From Amoebophrya sp. A120 (Eukaryota; Sar; Dinophyceae; Syndiniales; Amoebophryaceae): a DNA stretch of 64,000 nucleotides. Location: the NCBI GenBank assembly GCA_905178155.1, contig CAJINV010000005.1:4570918-4634917 (forward strand). Direction: 5' to 3'. Below the pieces are notes generated by a model. It searched no databases. It was not told the DNA's origin and was given only the letters and a program-made list of their open reading frames with translations. Below, piece by piece: positions 22,801-32,819 of the stretch (within the stretch, counting starts at the first letter, position 1; each line of letters starts with the position of its first letter). The position numbers and the translations under genes are program-made.

Positions 22801-24075
22801 CGGTAAATGGTGACCTCTTTCTCGGCCTGACCCGTCCCTGCCATGGGCTTTTTGAGCTGTGTAGTCTTCGCAGAATTTCTCCGCGCACGGGATGTTCCTT
22901 GTCGCGCCCACCCCTCGAACTGCTCCTTTCGAGCGGCCCCGCACGGTGTTGGAACCTCGCAGGTCCGCGGGGGAATTTTGCTCAGCTGGCCTTGCAGCAC
23001 CGTGGCGTCGATGGGGGGACGCGCGGTCACCTTCTTCTTTTCCAGGAAATTCTGGCCCGTTTTTGTTTCCATCGACGTGGTCCCGTGATGAAGAAAATGA
23101 TCATCTTCAGTCGTGACGGCTGCGGCTCGTGCACCAGTAGCAACAGCATCATCTGGGCGAACGTTGTTGTAATCCAACATGTGGCCGTCCTCTTCTCCGG
23201 CTTGCCCCTCCTGCTGGATGTTGTCTTCAGTGGTTCCCGCACTTCGTAGTTCTTGTGAAGAGGTTTCTTTTTGCAAGAACCCTACCATCTCCATCCGGGA
23301 TGTTGACGAAGACGACGACGCGATCATGTTCATGACCCCTGCACCATCGGCTGCCTGCGCGCGCGCCGCCAAGAAACCAGCGGATTTTTGTGGGTGAAGC
23401 AATCGGGAGGACGAAGCAGAGGAAGAAGAAGAGCCGGATCCGGATTCAACATCCACTTCATCTTCGACGCGGCGCGGTTGATCAACATCTTCATCTTCCT
23501 GCGAAATTTTTCCCGGCTGTACTTCCAAAAACTCCGCGTTCGTGTCCAATTCCAGGAAATTCAGTTTCTTTCCGTAGTTTTCGTTTGTTTTCACGGCACC
23601 TCCAGGGGAAGTGCTCGTCGCTGCATTGTTGACCTCGACGCCGTCCACCTCGCCAGCAACAGCTTCACCAGTCATGCCGGCGTCATGATCTCCCGCTTCG
23701 CCTCCAGTTTTCAACTCCACAAACCGTGCCTCGACGAAGAACCACAAAGTGAGCGGGAGTTGATATGGCGTTCTCAAACGTTACATTCCCAACTGTTACA
23801 TGAATTTGTCATGCAGAACTACCATCAAGATCCACACGAGGAAGCTGCTTCGCATGACAAATTTGCGAAGAGCTAAACAGCACCTAAATCTGTGCAGAAC
23901 TTGTAATGCTAGAGGTGCAACCTCCCCCCTTTCACTTTTGCAGTTCTTGCATCACAAATTCATGTAACAGTTGAGAATGTAACAATTGAGAACGCCATAA
24001 TTGATGAAAAATGCTTGTGAACATCCACCAGCCGTTCAGCAAGAACAGCAGCATGTTCATCTTTGAAGGTTTCAT
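10894..24075 (-). CDS. Calpain-like cysteine protease fused to two SGNH/GDSL hydrolase domains, about 2,400 residues
   Basis: The ATG at 24075 follows an in-frame stop and opens a signal sequence (core NMLLFLLNGWWMF) that is interrupted by an introner. An acidic, low-complexity N-region follows. Next comes the calpain core: Cys in GPLGHCYFMAAL, ILVDDHLP, the VELIIKAVAKVMGGYFALEA segment, His in QGHAYTF and Asn in RNPHG. The frame continues without a stop into SGNH domain 1 (GDSLTEG, NGGNSG, FFGTNEV, DELHPDGEGH), then SGNH domain 2 (FLGDSSTAG, NAGNVG, degenerate later blocks), an acidic Asp run, and a basic tail ending at 10894. Exons are 24075-24000, 23763-22766, 22505-21826, 21555-21362, 21093-21040, 20739-20677, 20100-19886, from 19567, about 18841-18600, about 18345-17945, about 17590-17473, 17139-17006, 16723-16671, 16418-16307, 16144-16022, 15876-15133, 14824-14350, 14204-14136, 13834-12306 and 11370-10894. 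Three junctions between 19.1 and 17.6 kb are unresolved. A stop at 14087 is reached only by reading into a decayed introner. Confidence 0.75.
11371..12305. mobile_element. Introner, family B, swollen to 935 bp
   Basis: Left TIR GCAAAAGCATCGCACTAG at 11378, right TIR ending at 12305, target duplication AATGG. A 750-bp GC-rich repeat block sits near the left TIR. Excision joins SGNH domain 2 exons in frame. Confidence 0.85.
11620..12165. repeat. GAGAGGGTGGC / ACCTCT low-complexity block
   Basis: The left part repeats GCGAGAGGGT. The right part repeats CACCTCT and GACCTCTTTTT. The strand bias switches in the middle. Inside the swollen introner 11371-12305. Confidence 0.85.
13835..14135. mobile_element. 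Decayed introner, family A
   Basis: The left end TATCCAGTGC...CCGGGTCTGAAAG and right end CTCCAGATCCC...CTTCATA are weak copies of the family A TIR, and the body keeps GAAAAAAATCTG. Removing it plus 5 bp links SGNH domains 1 and 2 in frame. Confidence 0.7.
14205..14349. mobile_element. Introner, family B, diverged
   Basis: TIRs GCAAAAGTATCGC / GCGATACTTTTCC, target duplication TCTGC, between YSRQQ and NWDDQ codons. Confidence 0.88.
14825..15132. mobile_element. Introner-like intron, family N
   Basis: TAT...ATA ends with only weak inverted similarity (GATGCG). Removing it plus 5 bp joins DDRD to ASNKKYYKL in SGNH domain 1 and bypasses an in-frame TGA. Confidence 0.65.
15877..16021. mobile_element. 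Introner, family B, in the catalytic serine codon
   Basis: Full TIRs, target duplication TGTCC. The spliced codon A|GC is the Ser of GDSLTEG. Confidence 0.95.
16145..16306. mobile_element. Introner, family H
   Basis: TIR AAATTTCCCACACGCGTA / TACGTGTACGGGAGGATT; imperfect target (GTG shared). In-frame excision. Confidence 0.85.
16419..16670. mobile_element. Introner, family E
   Basis: TIR TGTTACAATCTCAAGCGTTACAA and its inverse, target GCTGC/CCTGC, in the calpain-SGNH gene. Confidence 0.92.
16724..17005. mobile_element. Introner, family F
   Basis: Near-perfect TIR TATCCTGAGTAAAAACGTAC / GTACGTTTTTACTCAGGATA, target duplication CGTGG. It sits next to the calpain Asn codon. Confidence 0.95.
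17140..17472. mobile_element. Introner, family A
   Basis: Diverged TIRs (GCCTGGGTCTGG / CCGAGCCAGAC). 5-bp excision joins KHT to LAQGLYQGHAY. Confidence 0.82.
19568..19885. mobile_element. Decayed introner, family B
   Basis: Ends TATGCACTAC...AAGTATCG and CCGATACGTTATTTCCACTGGATA. 5-bp excision joins SPDPN to QCELFYD. Confidence 0.7.
20101..20676. mobile_element. Introner, family I, composite
   Basis: Outer boundaries share the GAGT target. The right TIR is CATAGTTTTTTTCTCGCATA, and a second TATCCAAGAAAAAAACTGTG end lies inside at about 20473. In-frame excision joins TSANS to ASCPAKY. Confidence 0.75.
20740..21039. mobile_element. Introner, family A
   Basis: Full TIRs, target duplication ACCGC, calpain-SGNH gene. 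Confidence 0.93.
21094..21361. mobile_element. Introner, family A
   Basis: TIRs present, target CGCCC/CACCC. Excision restores the KVMGGYFALE segment. Confidence 0.92.
21556..21825. mobile_element. Introner, family A
   Basis: TIRs present, target AACTG/AGCTG, directly after the calpain Cys exon. Confidence 0.92.
21826..22505 (-). other. Calpain catalytic N-lobe exon (nucleophile Cys)
   Basis: The exon holds the calpain (peptidase family C2) nucleophile block GPLGHCYFMAALQNLA; the Cys codon is 22088-22090. Canonical calpains have an Asp before and a Trp after this Cys, where this protein has His and Tyr. Downstream KWEFILVDDHLP matches the calpain IDDRLP block. The His (17109-17111) and Asn (17013-17015) of the triad lie some 5 kb away after a long insertion of several exons. 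Confidence 0.8.
22506..22765. mobile_element. Introner, family A
   Basis: TIRs present (one with a GAGG insertion), target TTTTC/TTTGC, just upstream of the calpain Cys exon. Confidence 0.9.
23764..23999. mobile_element. Introner, family C
   Basis: Full TIRs, target GTTGA/ATTGA. It interrupts the hydrophobic N-terminal signal sequence of the calpain-SGNH gene. Confidence 0.92.
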
Positions 24076-25181
24076 TGACAAGGACTACCTGCTCCCGGGT
24101 GGAGTAGTAAAGCGCTCTAGTTTTTTCTTGCCCGCCCCCTGTGGGATCTTCGAGGAGGACGAGGTAGAACTAGTTCGACGTGCACCCGTGGTCGTGGTGA
24201 TGCTGCAATTTTTCCTTAGTTTGCTTCAATTTCGCTTCAGGGACACGGGCGGGGGTAGTACAATAATTTTACAACTTGGGTTCGATTTCGTTTCAGATAA
24301 AGAGAATAAAGTACTTTCGAAAATCAGTAAAAAGTCGTGAAGTAGGGAAGAGGGGAAGGGATTTTTTTAGAATCCTTCACTTCCGCACTGCAGTTTTTAT
24401 TCCGAAAACGGGGCGAATCACAAACATCTCTTGTAAGAACTATTCTATGCATTTCCATTTTGCTATCAATGCCGCACACTACGTAACGGTAATTAATAAT
24501 TCTACTTCTAATTATACGAGAATAAACAATTAGGCACAACGAGAACGACGCAGAACCAGTAAGTATGGTGCTACCGAAGCGGAGACAATGTCCACGGGAA
24601 AAGACCGATCCTTTTTATCAAGTACGAGTACACTGAAGTACCGATCAACAACAAAACGTTTCGCACAGCATCAACAGAGGACGACTGACCGAAAGAAATG
24701 TCAGCTTTCGACGTATGTAAAACCGAATGATCAAAGATAGTACGACAACACGCGCAGCTAAGTCCGGACCGAAATGGATGAAGCTGCCACCGAGGTGTAA
24801 TACACGATATCAACGCATCTCATCGTCTGTCAACCGAAGCCGAAGGCGCTATTTTCCTCACACCACGTGAAAACGAATCATCAAATTAAAACCGATCTAT
24901 GATTTTTTCCCACGAATCGAAGGTAAAGGGGTGCCGAACGTCTTCCAAGATGAACTTCTACAACCGAGTACATATTGCAATCAGAATCAACGAAAGCGCT
25001 TGCGCTAAAGAGCGCATAAAGAACGCAAGGCGACGAGGGGAACCGACTTGTTGGAGCATGTCAACACTTCTTGTTACCCAGGGACAGCAAGAAGTTGATT
25101 TCCAGGTCGACCACCTCTATACTAAACCGTGTTCGTAAAAGTTAGTTTGTGATGTTCTTGTTCTTCTTCCTCTTCGTTCTT
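24076..25181. other. Intergenic, no gene seen
   Basis: The region lies between the start of the calpain-SGNH gene and the stop of the 888-residue gene. It holds only short frames without protein-like composition and no introner ends. The calpain gene promoter should lie here, but I recognise no element. Confidence 0.55.
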
Positions 25182-28100
25182 CTACACGACCAGGCCATAT
25201 CAACTGTAAAAATGTCTGGGTCTGGAAAAATGCAAGTTTGTCATGCTTGTCTGGCATGACTCTTAAATCTGTCATGCACGTTACTCAAGAGCCCCACTTT
25301 TCTGTCATGCAAAAACGCAGTTTGTCATGCAGAATAGGCATCATATAGAAGCTCAGAAACTTGTCATGCTGAGCCAGCACTTGTGGCCTCCTCATGATAC
25401 TCCACCCAGCATCACAAGTTTCCAGACCCAGACATTTTTACAGTTGATAGGCCACATTCACAGACTATTCGCGCGAAAAATTCAGCTGAAATTTCACTAC
25501 GACGAGATGAAAACCTCCTCGCTGTAGAAATAGAAGCAGGATCATCACCATCACCTCCACTCCAAGCCTCTTCGTCAATATCCACCAAATCCAAGATTTT
25601 CCTCAAATCCGGGGTGAAGTATCCTGTGCAAAAGTATCGCACTCGTACTAATTGCGTTTATGCATTACAAATCTCTTTACTAAGGCAAAGCCGCATTACA
25701 AATTTGATTTGTAGTAATGCTAAGTGAATTTGTGATGCAATTTATACTAGTACGATACTTTTGCAGTTCATATGAAATTCACCTTCACCAAGACCCACTT
25801 CTTCCGTACCTGTATCCACAGTAAATCTCCCGTACACGTACAAATGCAATCTCTGCATGACAAAACTTGCCTTCAGTCCCAGTCTAGCATGACAAGTTGG
25901 ACACTCCAAGTTAATGAAATTTGTCATGCATTTTGTACATGTACGGGAAATTTACATTGCATAACCTGCACATCATTACCATTACTGTCGTTCACAACAG
26001 CGTCCGCGTCTACCGCATTCTCATGGTCGTATATCCCGCCGCGGCGCGGAAGAGCCGGGGGTGCTTTGTTCACGCCGTAGTCTTCGTATTCACCTTGATT
26101 GGTGGTTGTCTGCCGCTGCCAGTGGTGGTCCCGCAGAAAATCGGCGGTCCAGATCAGGGGGAAGGCGGCGTTTGTTATTGATGTTGTATTTCTGTTTTTG
26201 CAGTTGCTGCTTGACATTTTATGCATGACAGACGCGGGATGTTATGTATGTTTTGCATGACAAATTGGATGTGGATGGGTGTTTTCCTGGATAGTGGGTG
26301 ACAGACTGGTTTCAATCTCCTCCACAAAGACCTGGTCGACTAAGTTGTTACTAATCGTGTTGGCCAGCATATGGAAAGAAAAAAGTTTGTCACAGTCACT
26401 AACTTGCAGGTTTTGCATTACAAATTTTTTTAGCATCACAAGTTTTCCTTGTATTGCAGAAACACTAGGGAAATCCCCTATGAAGCTTGGCTGTCATGCA
26501 TTTTTACGCATGACAGCCAATTTTGTACTTATTGCAAAAATGCGCATGAGTGATCGACGTGACGAACTTTTTTTGTTTGATACAGCAACTCGGCTGCGAT
26601 GCCCACGATGTCGCGACGAAAGGTTTCATGGATAGAGGTTATGAACTGCAAAAATGTCTGGGTCTGGAAGGTTGGAACTTGTATTGCTGGTCTTACATCA
26701 TTCCTATGAAATCTGTGTTGCATGACTAACAAGAGTAGTCGCACCCTCTCTTTTCATCTCAGAAAATCGGCGGTCCAGATCAGGGGGAAGGCGGCGTTTG
26801 TTATTGATGTTGTATTTCTGTTTTTGCAGTTGCTGCATTCCTCTGCTCCCTGCTTTGGTGTAGTTCTCCTCTGGTGCACTTCTTGTACTACAGCAGAGTC
26901 CTCTACTTGAAGTAGACCTCCATCTAGTACTTCTTATCAAATGTAAAAGTGTCTGTGTCTGGTGGAAACTTGTGATGCTAAAAGTGAACGAGAGTTCCAC
27001 TGCAATACGGAGCCAAGCATGACAAATTTTTTGGGCTCCTATGTGTTGCGTGCTCCGCATTGCAAACTGCGTGTTTGCATGACAGAAAAGAGGGCCGCTT
27101 CGTGCCCATGCATCACAGATTCTTGAGTCATGACAGACAAGCATGACAAATCTCAAAATCTTCCAGACCCAGACATTTTTGCATTTGATACTTCTCTACT
27201 TTGGTCGTTGATGTCATAGTTGTACTCCTCCTCGCGAGCAGGACTAGCACTTGTCGTTCCTCCCGACCGCAGTCGGACCCTTCCTGTCTTGCAATCCAGC
27301 ACGAAAGCTTGTCGTAGTTCCTGCAATTCTCGCTGCAGTTTCCAGTTGTAATGCTGCTGCAGATTTTCTGTCATGTAGGACGAGGATGTGTCATCTAGCC
27401 GTTTTATTTCTGTGGCAACTGTAGTTTTCACTGCGGCTCCTTGCGTGTATTGATGTTGTTGACCACGCCCAGAACCGTGAAGATCCAGATTTACTTCCTG
27501 CTCGTGCTGCGAAAACAAACGCCACACGATTTCCCAATCTTTCTCCCTGTATGCACTGCAAAAGTATTGTATCGTACTCGTATCAATGCATTACAAATTT
27601 TCTCAGAATGAGAAATCAAATTTGTAATGCGGATTTACCTTAGTGAGAGGATTTGTAATGCATGATTGCAATACGAGTACGATGCTTTTGCAGTTCATAC
27701 CCCCTCTTCGGTCTTCAATTCTCGAAGCAACACGTTCCTATCAAGTGCAAAAGTATCGTACTCGTACAAATGCTAATGCAAGTCTTGCATTACAAATCTT
27801 GTTTCCAAGGCAAATCTGCATTACAAATTTTATTTCTCACGCTGAGGAAATTTGTATTAATGCATTTATACGAGTACGATACTTTTGCACAGGATAGTTC
27901 CGCCGCCGCAACAATACCAGCCCGCAGAAACTTTTCCCGACCATCACCAGTCGGACGGAGCCCTCGGAGACGCGGGGGTAAAAAGCCGTCTCCAGGATTA
28001 TAACGCGCTCAGCTGTTACAATCTCAAACGTTACGAATAGAATATGGAAATCTGTGATGCAAGAGTGCATGATCTAGCCAACTCTCATAGGGTTGCGCAT

Positions 28101-31100
28101 GACAAGCTCCGCAGCCCCAAACCCCACTACAATCATCTGGCGCAATTTGTATTGCAGGAAGTGGAACGCTCTGCGAGTGTGTCATGCTCATCATGCAAGA
28201 TCACAACTCTCAGATTCTATTGTAGCGTTTGAGATTGTAAAAACACCTGAGCGGGTTATAAGGATCTTGAATGGGGTCTTCATCAAGCTGTTGTTCTTTT
28301 GAGTGGTTTATCAAATGTAAAAATGTCTGGGTCTGGAAGGGTTGGGACTTGTGATGCAAACTCTGGAACCCACAAAAATTTGTGTTGCATGAGCGCCAAA
28401 AGCTGTCCATTTCTTGGCACGCAAGTAGCGAGTTTCTCATGCGGGAAAGGCATCACGAGGCGTGCTCAAAACCTGTGATGCTTTTACCTGCATCAGAGGC
28501 TATTTGCGTGATCCGAAATATGCATGACAAATCTCGCAATCTTCCAGACCCAGACATTTTTACATTTGATATGGTTCTGGTTGTGGTTCTCGTTTTTGCA
28601 GGTTCGCCTTCGCGTTTACTTTTACTGTTTGATCGACCAGCATCTTGTTCATCTCCCGAATCCGACAACTCATCCTCTATGCCAAAACCGGAGTCAACTG
28701 CCACTGCAGTGTCAAAATCGTAATTCTCATCAATCCCCGAAATCGCCCCCTGCACCATCGGGAAGGGCCGTTGCTCGTAGTTCTTCTCAAAAAACTTCTT
28801 CAAGTCTTCCGTGGTTTCTGTATCCCCAGAAAAAACTCATAACTCCCATCAATTTTTTGCATGACAGACTGGTTTTGATTTTGAATGTGATGCATGTCTT
28901 GGATGACAAAGTGAATGCTGCGGATGGGTCGTGTTTTTTCCTAGATATTCTGTGTCCGATTTCTTCCCAACGACGGGAGACTGGCTCCGCTTATTCGCAG
29001 CAGTCGCTTTCATCTCCGAAGCGGTGGGCAGAATTTTCAACGGCGCAGCTTCATCGCCCGGCTGTAGCTCCTTCCAGGTCCCCACCCGGGAATCGGAGCG
29101 GTAAAAATTTCCCTTCGTCTTGTCGAGTTGCTTCTTGCACAGAACGGTCTGGAAAATCTCGGTGATGCGGTCGTCGGTCGTCAAATGGGTCTTTTTCGGG
29201 GTGTATCAAATGCAAAAATGTCTGGGTCTTGAAGGTTGGAACTTGTGATGCTAACTTCGGACTCCAAAAAAATCTGTATTGCATGACCAGCAAGAGGAGC
29301 CCAGTTTGTGCTACGCATGGAGGACATTTGCCATGCGGATTAGGCATCAGGAAGCTCTCTAAAAATCTGCGATGCTAGGTCATGCATTACAGACATCCTG
29401 GGTCTTGCAAAATATGCATGACAAACCCGGCAACATTCCAGACCCAGACATTTTTACATTTGATAGGGTGTAGGAAGGAGAAGCAGGTGGAGGAGGTGAT
29501 GATCTTCTTGATTCTTGCGGCTCCTGCGCCGTTAGTTTATTTTTCCCCGACGTTTCGAGTTCCCTTTTTGCCGCTGCGCCGACCGATGAAATTTTTCCCG
29601 CATGATCACGAAGAATTCTTTGGCGTTGCGGGTCTTCTGTAATTTCGTGCACTGCTTGTTCGTCACGACGACCACCGGCTGTTACTGCGACTCCGATTTC
29701 ATCTTCGGTGCCCGCTCCTGCGATAGACACATTTGATGTGCTAGCCATATTATTGAACAAATGCTGATCCTCGTGGTCCACACCAGCGGTGGTAAGAGTA
29801 CTAGATCTCTTCATCGGATTGTGTCCCGACGTACTACTTCCTGATGTCAGTTTATTCTTCTTATCTGCTCCTTCCAACACCAATTCCAACCCCAATTTGT
29901 CCAGCAGCTTTTTTTTCTGCTTCAAAAACTTCGCCCTTTTCTCGTTTTCCAGCTCAAAGTATCAAAAGGAAAAATGTCTGGGTCTGGAAACTTGTGATGC
30001 CGGGTGGCGTCTCATGATGAGGCTACAAATGCTGGCTCAGCATGACAGGTTTCTGAGCTCCTAGGTGTTGCCTATTCTGCATGACAAACTGCGCTTCTGC
30101 ATCACAGAAAAGCGCCGCTCTTGGGTAACGTGCATGACAGATTTGAGAGTCATGCCAGACAAGCATGACAAACATGAATTCTTCCAGACCCAGACATTTT
30201 TACATTTGATACAAAGTCCGACTTTATCTTCGCCAGCTCCTTCGCCTTCTTCCTAAACACGGGAATCACGTCTTTCCGCGGCTTCAGCTCGACCTTTTTC
30301 CTCTGGTAATCTTGCGGAAACGCCTCGTGCACCAGCAGCATGCCCGGCTCGCGCGCCTTTCTGGTTCTTGTAGGAGATGTTGATCCGGTTCCGGGTGGGG
30401 GTGGGGGTGAGAATGAATTATGGTAAGTAGACCCTGCTCTCGTCTTCGAAGCGTTGGTACTTGTTCCACCCCGACCGGTAGATGAAGAGATCGCACTACC
30501 TGCAATGGACGGGAAAGCACCTTTGTTATCAGGCGATGAAAGAACCTCCTCCTCGTCCGGAGGAGGTTTAGTTCCAGTTAGCTCGTAGACCCAGCTCGGC
30601 ACGGTTTTTTTCAACGGTTCTTCCACGATTCCCTTCATTTCCTTCTGCTTCCAGTATCCTGCAGAAAGGAGCTAGCATACCATATTTCGTTTGCAATGCA
30701 ATAAAGAGGAAAAGCGGAGCAAGAGACAACTTGTTCTGTCGAGAAAACACTTTAAACTCGGGAAAAATAGGAATCCCCATGCTATGGCCAAGGAAAAGGT
30801 GTCCATTTGTAAGCCATTTGCATCCATTTGCAAGACGGAGAAAAACCCAAAACACCATGATTGTCTGTGCTTTACATGAGACAAATGCTGCTTTTACAAA
30901 ATTGCAACAGATTTGCAGAAAAAAATTACTTCTGCACGCTATGGCGCTGTTTGGGCGCCATGCAAATGGACGCAAATGGCTTGCAAATGGACCTGTGTTT
31001 GCAGCTAATCACCATGAGGATCTGGAAAAAACCCAAAGCAAACTTTTTTTGTCAAAAAAACGTCCCAGATTCCGACTAAATAGTAATCCCCATGCTATGA

Positions 31101-32444
31101 CCAAGGAAAAGGTGTCCATTTGTAAGCCATTTGCATCCATTTGTAAGACGCAGAAAAACCCAAAACACCACGGGAGTCTGTGTTTTAGAGAGAAAACTGC
31201 AGACTTTGCAAAATTGCAACAGATTTGCAGAAAAAAATACTTCTGCATGCTAGGGCACCATTTGCACGACATGCAAATGGACGCAAATGGCTTGCAAGTG
31301 GACCTGTGTTTGCAGCTAATCCCCATGAGAATCTGGAAAAAACCCAAAGCAAACTTTTTTTGGCAAAAAGACCTCCCAGATTCCGGCTAAATAGCAATCC
31401 CCATGCTATGACCAAGGAAAAGGTGTCCATTTGTAAGCCATTTGCATCCATTTGTAAGACGGAGAAAAACCCAAAACACCGCGAGAGTCTGTGTTTTACA
31501 GAGAAAACTGCTGATTTTGCAAAATTGCAACAGATTTGCAGAAAAAAATACTTCTCCATGCTATGACACCATTTGCGCGACATGCAAATGGACGCAAATG
31601 GCTTGCAAATGGGCCTGCGTTTGCAGCTAATCCCCATGAGAATCTGGAAAAAACCCAAAGCAAACTTTTTTTTTCAAAAAGACGTTCCAGATTCCGGCTA
31701 AATAGCAATCCCCATGCTAGGACCAAGGAAAAGGTGTCCATTTGTAAGCCATTTGCATCCATTTGCAAGACGCAGAAAAACCCAAAACACCGCGGGAGTC
31801 TGTGTTTTAGAAAGAAAACTGCTGACTTTGCAAAATTGCAACAGATTTGCAGAAAAAAATACTTCTGCATGCTATGGCACCATTTGCACGACATGCAAAT
31901 GGACGCAACTGGCTTGCAAATGGGCCTGCGTTTGCAGCTAATCCCCATGAGAATCTGGAAAAAACCCCAAGCAAACTTTTTTTTTCAAAAAGACGTTCCA
32001 GATTCCGGCTAAATAGCAATCCCCATGCTAGGACCATTTGCATCCATTTGCAAGACGGAGAAAAACCCAAAGCACAATGATAGTTTACGTTTTACAGCGA
32101 AAGCCGTTTTTTTTGTAAAATTGAAACAAATTTGCAGAAAAAAATACTTCCGCATGGTATGGCGCCATTTGGGCTAAATGCAAATGGACGCAAATGGCTT
32201 GCAAATGGACCTGTGCTTGCAGCTAATCACGGTAAATGCCAAACAAATATGATATGCTATGCGATTTTGTCTGACATATCCGTTCGTACTCCCTCATCGC
32301 CCAACCATGATTTGCGGGAGGCTTCTGCGGGGGGAACGCGCCCGAGCTAACTCGTTCGTTCATCAGCAACTCGTTCTTTTCAAAATTGTAGAAATCCTTA
32401 GGCGCAGCGACGACGGCTTGGAGCGATTGGTCTTGCTGATGCAT
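25182..32444 (-). CDS. Unknown 888-residue protein, 14 exons
   Basis: Exons: 32444-32279, 30654-30212, 29959-29466, 29203-28948, 28820-28572, 28308-28261, 27998-27897, 27738-27700, 27549-27191, 26934-26837 plus one copy of a 77-bp repeat plus 26133-25964, 25812-25773, 25619-25450 and 25197-25182 (stop 25182-25184). Removing twelve introners with one 5-bp copy each, and one 626-bp direct-repeat-bounded intron, gives exactly 889 codons. This closure is strong support for the model. The protein has a charged helical segment (FRKKAKELAKIKSDFELENE, then KRAKFLKQKKKLLDKLGLEL), a THLTTDDRITEIFQTVL segment, several Ser/Thr-rich linkers and a Gln-rich helix (YNWKLQRELQELRQAF). No family recognised. 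The ATG at 32444 is directly preceded by an introner-like TATCGGATGG end, so an upstream exon is possible. Confidence 0.7.
25198..25449. mobile_element. Introner, family A
   Basis: Full TIRs, target duplication GGCCA. The stop codon of the 888-aa gene follows 11 bp after the junction. Confidence 0.93.
25620..25772. mobile_element. Introner, family B, reverse orientation
   Basis: Full TIRs, target TGAAG/TGAAA, in the 888-aa gene. Confidence 0.92.
25813..25963. mobile_element. Introner, family H
   Basis: TIR GTAAATCTCCCGTACACGTAC and its inverse, target duplication ACCTG. Confidence 0.93.
26134..26836. repeat. 77-bp exact direct repeat bounding a 549-bp intervening segment
   Basis: 26134-26210 and 26760-26836 are identical and code for the same peptide in the same frame (CKNRNTTSITNAAFPLIW). 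Counting one copy only closes the 888-aa gene. The interval holds a truncated family A introner (from 26639) and family M-like fragments. Confidence 0.85.
26935..27190. mobile_element. Introner, family A
   Basis: TIRs present, target duplication CTTCT, 888-aa gene. Confidence 0.92.
27550..27699. mobile_element. Introner, family B
   Basis: Full TIRs, target CCCTG/CCCCC. Only 39 bp of exon separates it from the next copy. Confidence 0.92.
27739..27896. mobile_element. Introner, family B
   Basis: Full TIRs, target duplication GTTCC. Confidence 0.93.
27999..28260. mobile_element. Introner, family E
   Basis: TIR TGTTACAATCTCAAACGTTAC and its inverse, target duplication AGGAT. Strongly similar to the copy at 16419. 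Confidence 0.93.
28309..28571. mobile_element. Introner, family A
   Basis: Full TIRs, target duplication TGGTT. Confidence 0.93.
28821..28947. mobile_element. Introner, family M (short)
   Basis: Ends TATCCCCAGAAAAAACTCA / TGTTTTTTCCTAGATA, target duplication TTCTG, 127 bp. Confidence 0.85.
29204..29465. mobile_element. Introner, family A
   Basis: Full TIRs, target duplication GGGTG. Confidence 0.93.
29960..30211. mobile_element. Introner, family A
   Basis: Full TIRs, target duplication CAAAG. Very similar to the copy at 3640. Confidence 0.93.
30655..32278. mobile_element. 1.6-kb introner-like element carrying a 311-bp tandem array
   Basis: Ends TATCCTGCAG...GCATACCATATTTCG and CAAATATGATATGCTATGC...GACATA form inverted repeats. 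Target TCCAG/TCCGT. Excision joins REYER to KQKEMKG in the 888-aa gene. Confidence 0.75.
30700..32230. repeat. Tandem array, unit about 311 bp, about five copies
   Basis: The marker CCAAGGAAAAGGTGTCC recurs at 30788, 31101, 31412 and 31723; the fifth unit is shortened. Units are rich in ATGCAAAT / ATTTGCAT octamers and A-runs. All overlapping frames here are by-products. Confidence 0.9.
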
Positions 32445-32819
32445 GTATCGGATGGAAAAACTGTAGTTTCAATCTCAACAAATCTAAGTTGCAGACTTCT
32501 CTGCAATACAAACTCATACTCGCTCAGCATGGCATACAAAATCTGTCATGCTTCGAAAAGCAAGAGGAAGAGAAAACACGCACCATTTTTTGCCTGCTGT
32601 AGTGATCACTCATCAACGAGCTGGTCGTAGCATTCCAAGAAGTTGAGACTGAGACAGCTTCTTCCCGCGATAGCCCAAGGGGAAACACGTGGAGGAGGTG
32701 AGTGTTCGTGGAAGTTGTGCCTGCTGCGGAGGAAAAAATCCGGAAAATGCGCGGCGAGGTAATGAGCCTTGATGTTTTATTTTTTTCACGATGAATTTCT
32801 ATTTTTCACGCTTAATGCT

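Noticed and set aside
30731-32012. Chains of 100-220-codon frames on both strands
   Set aside because: All come from the 311-bp tandem array and repeat the same peptide words.
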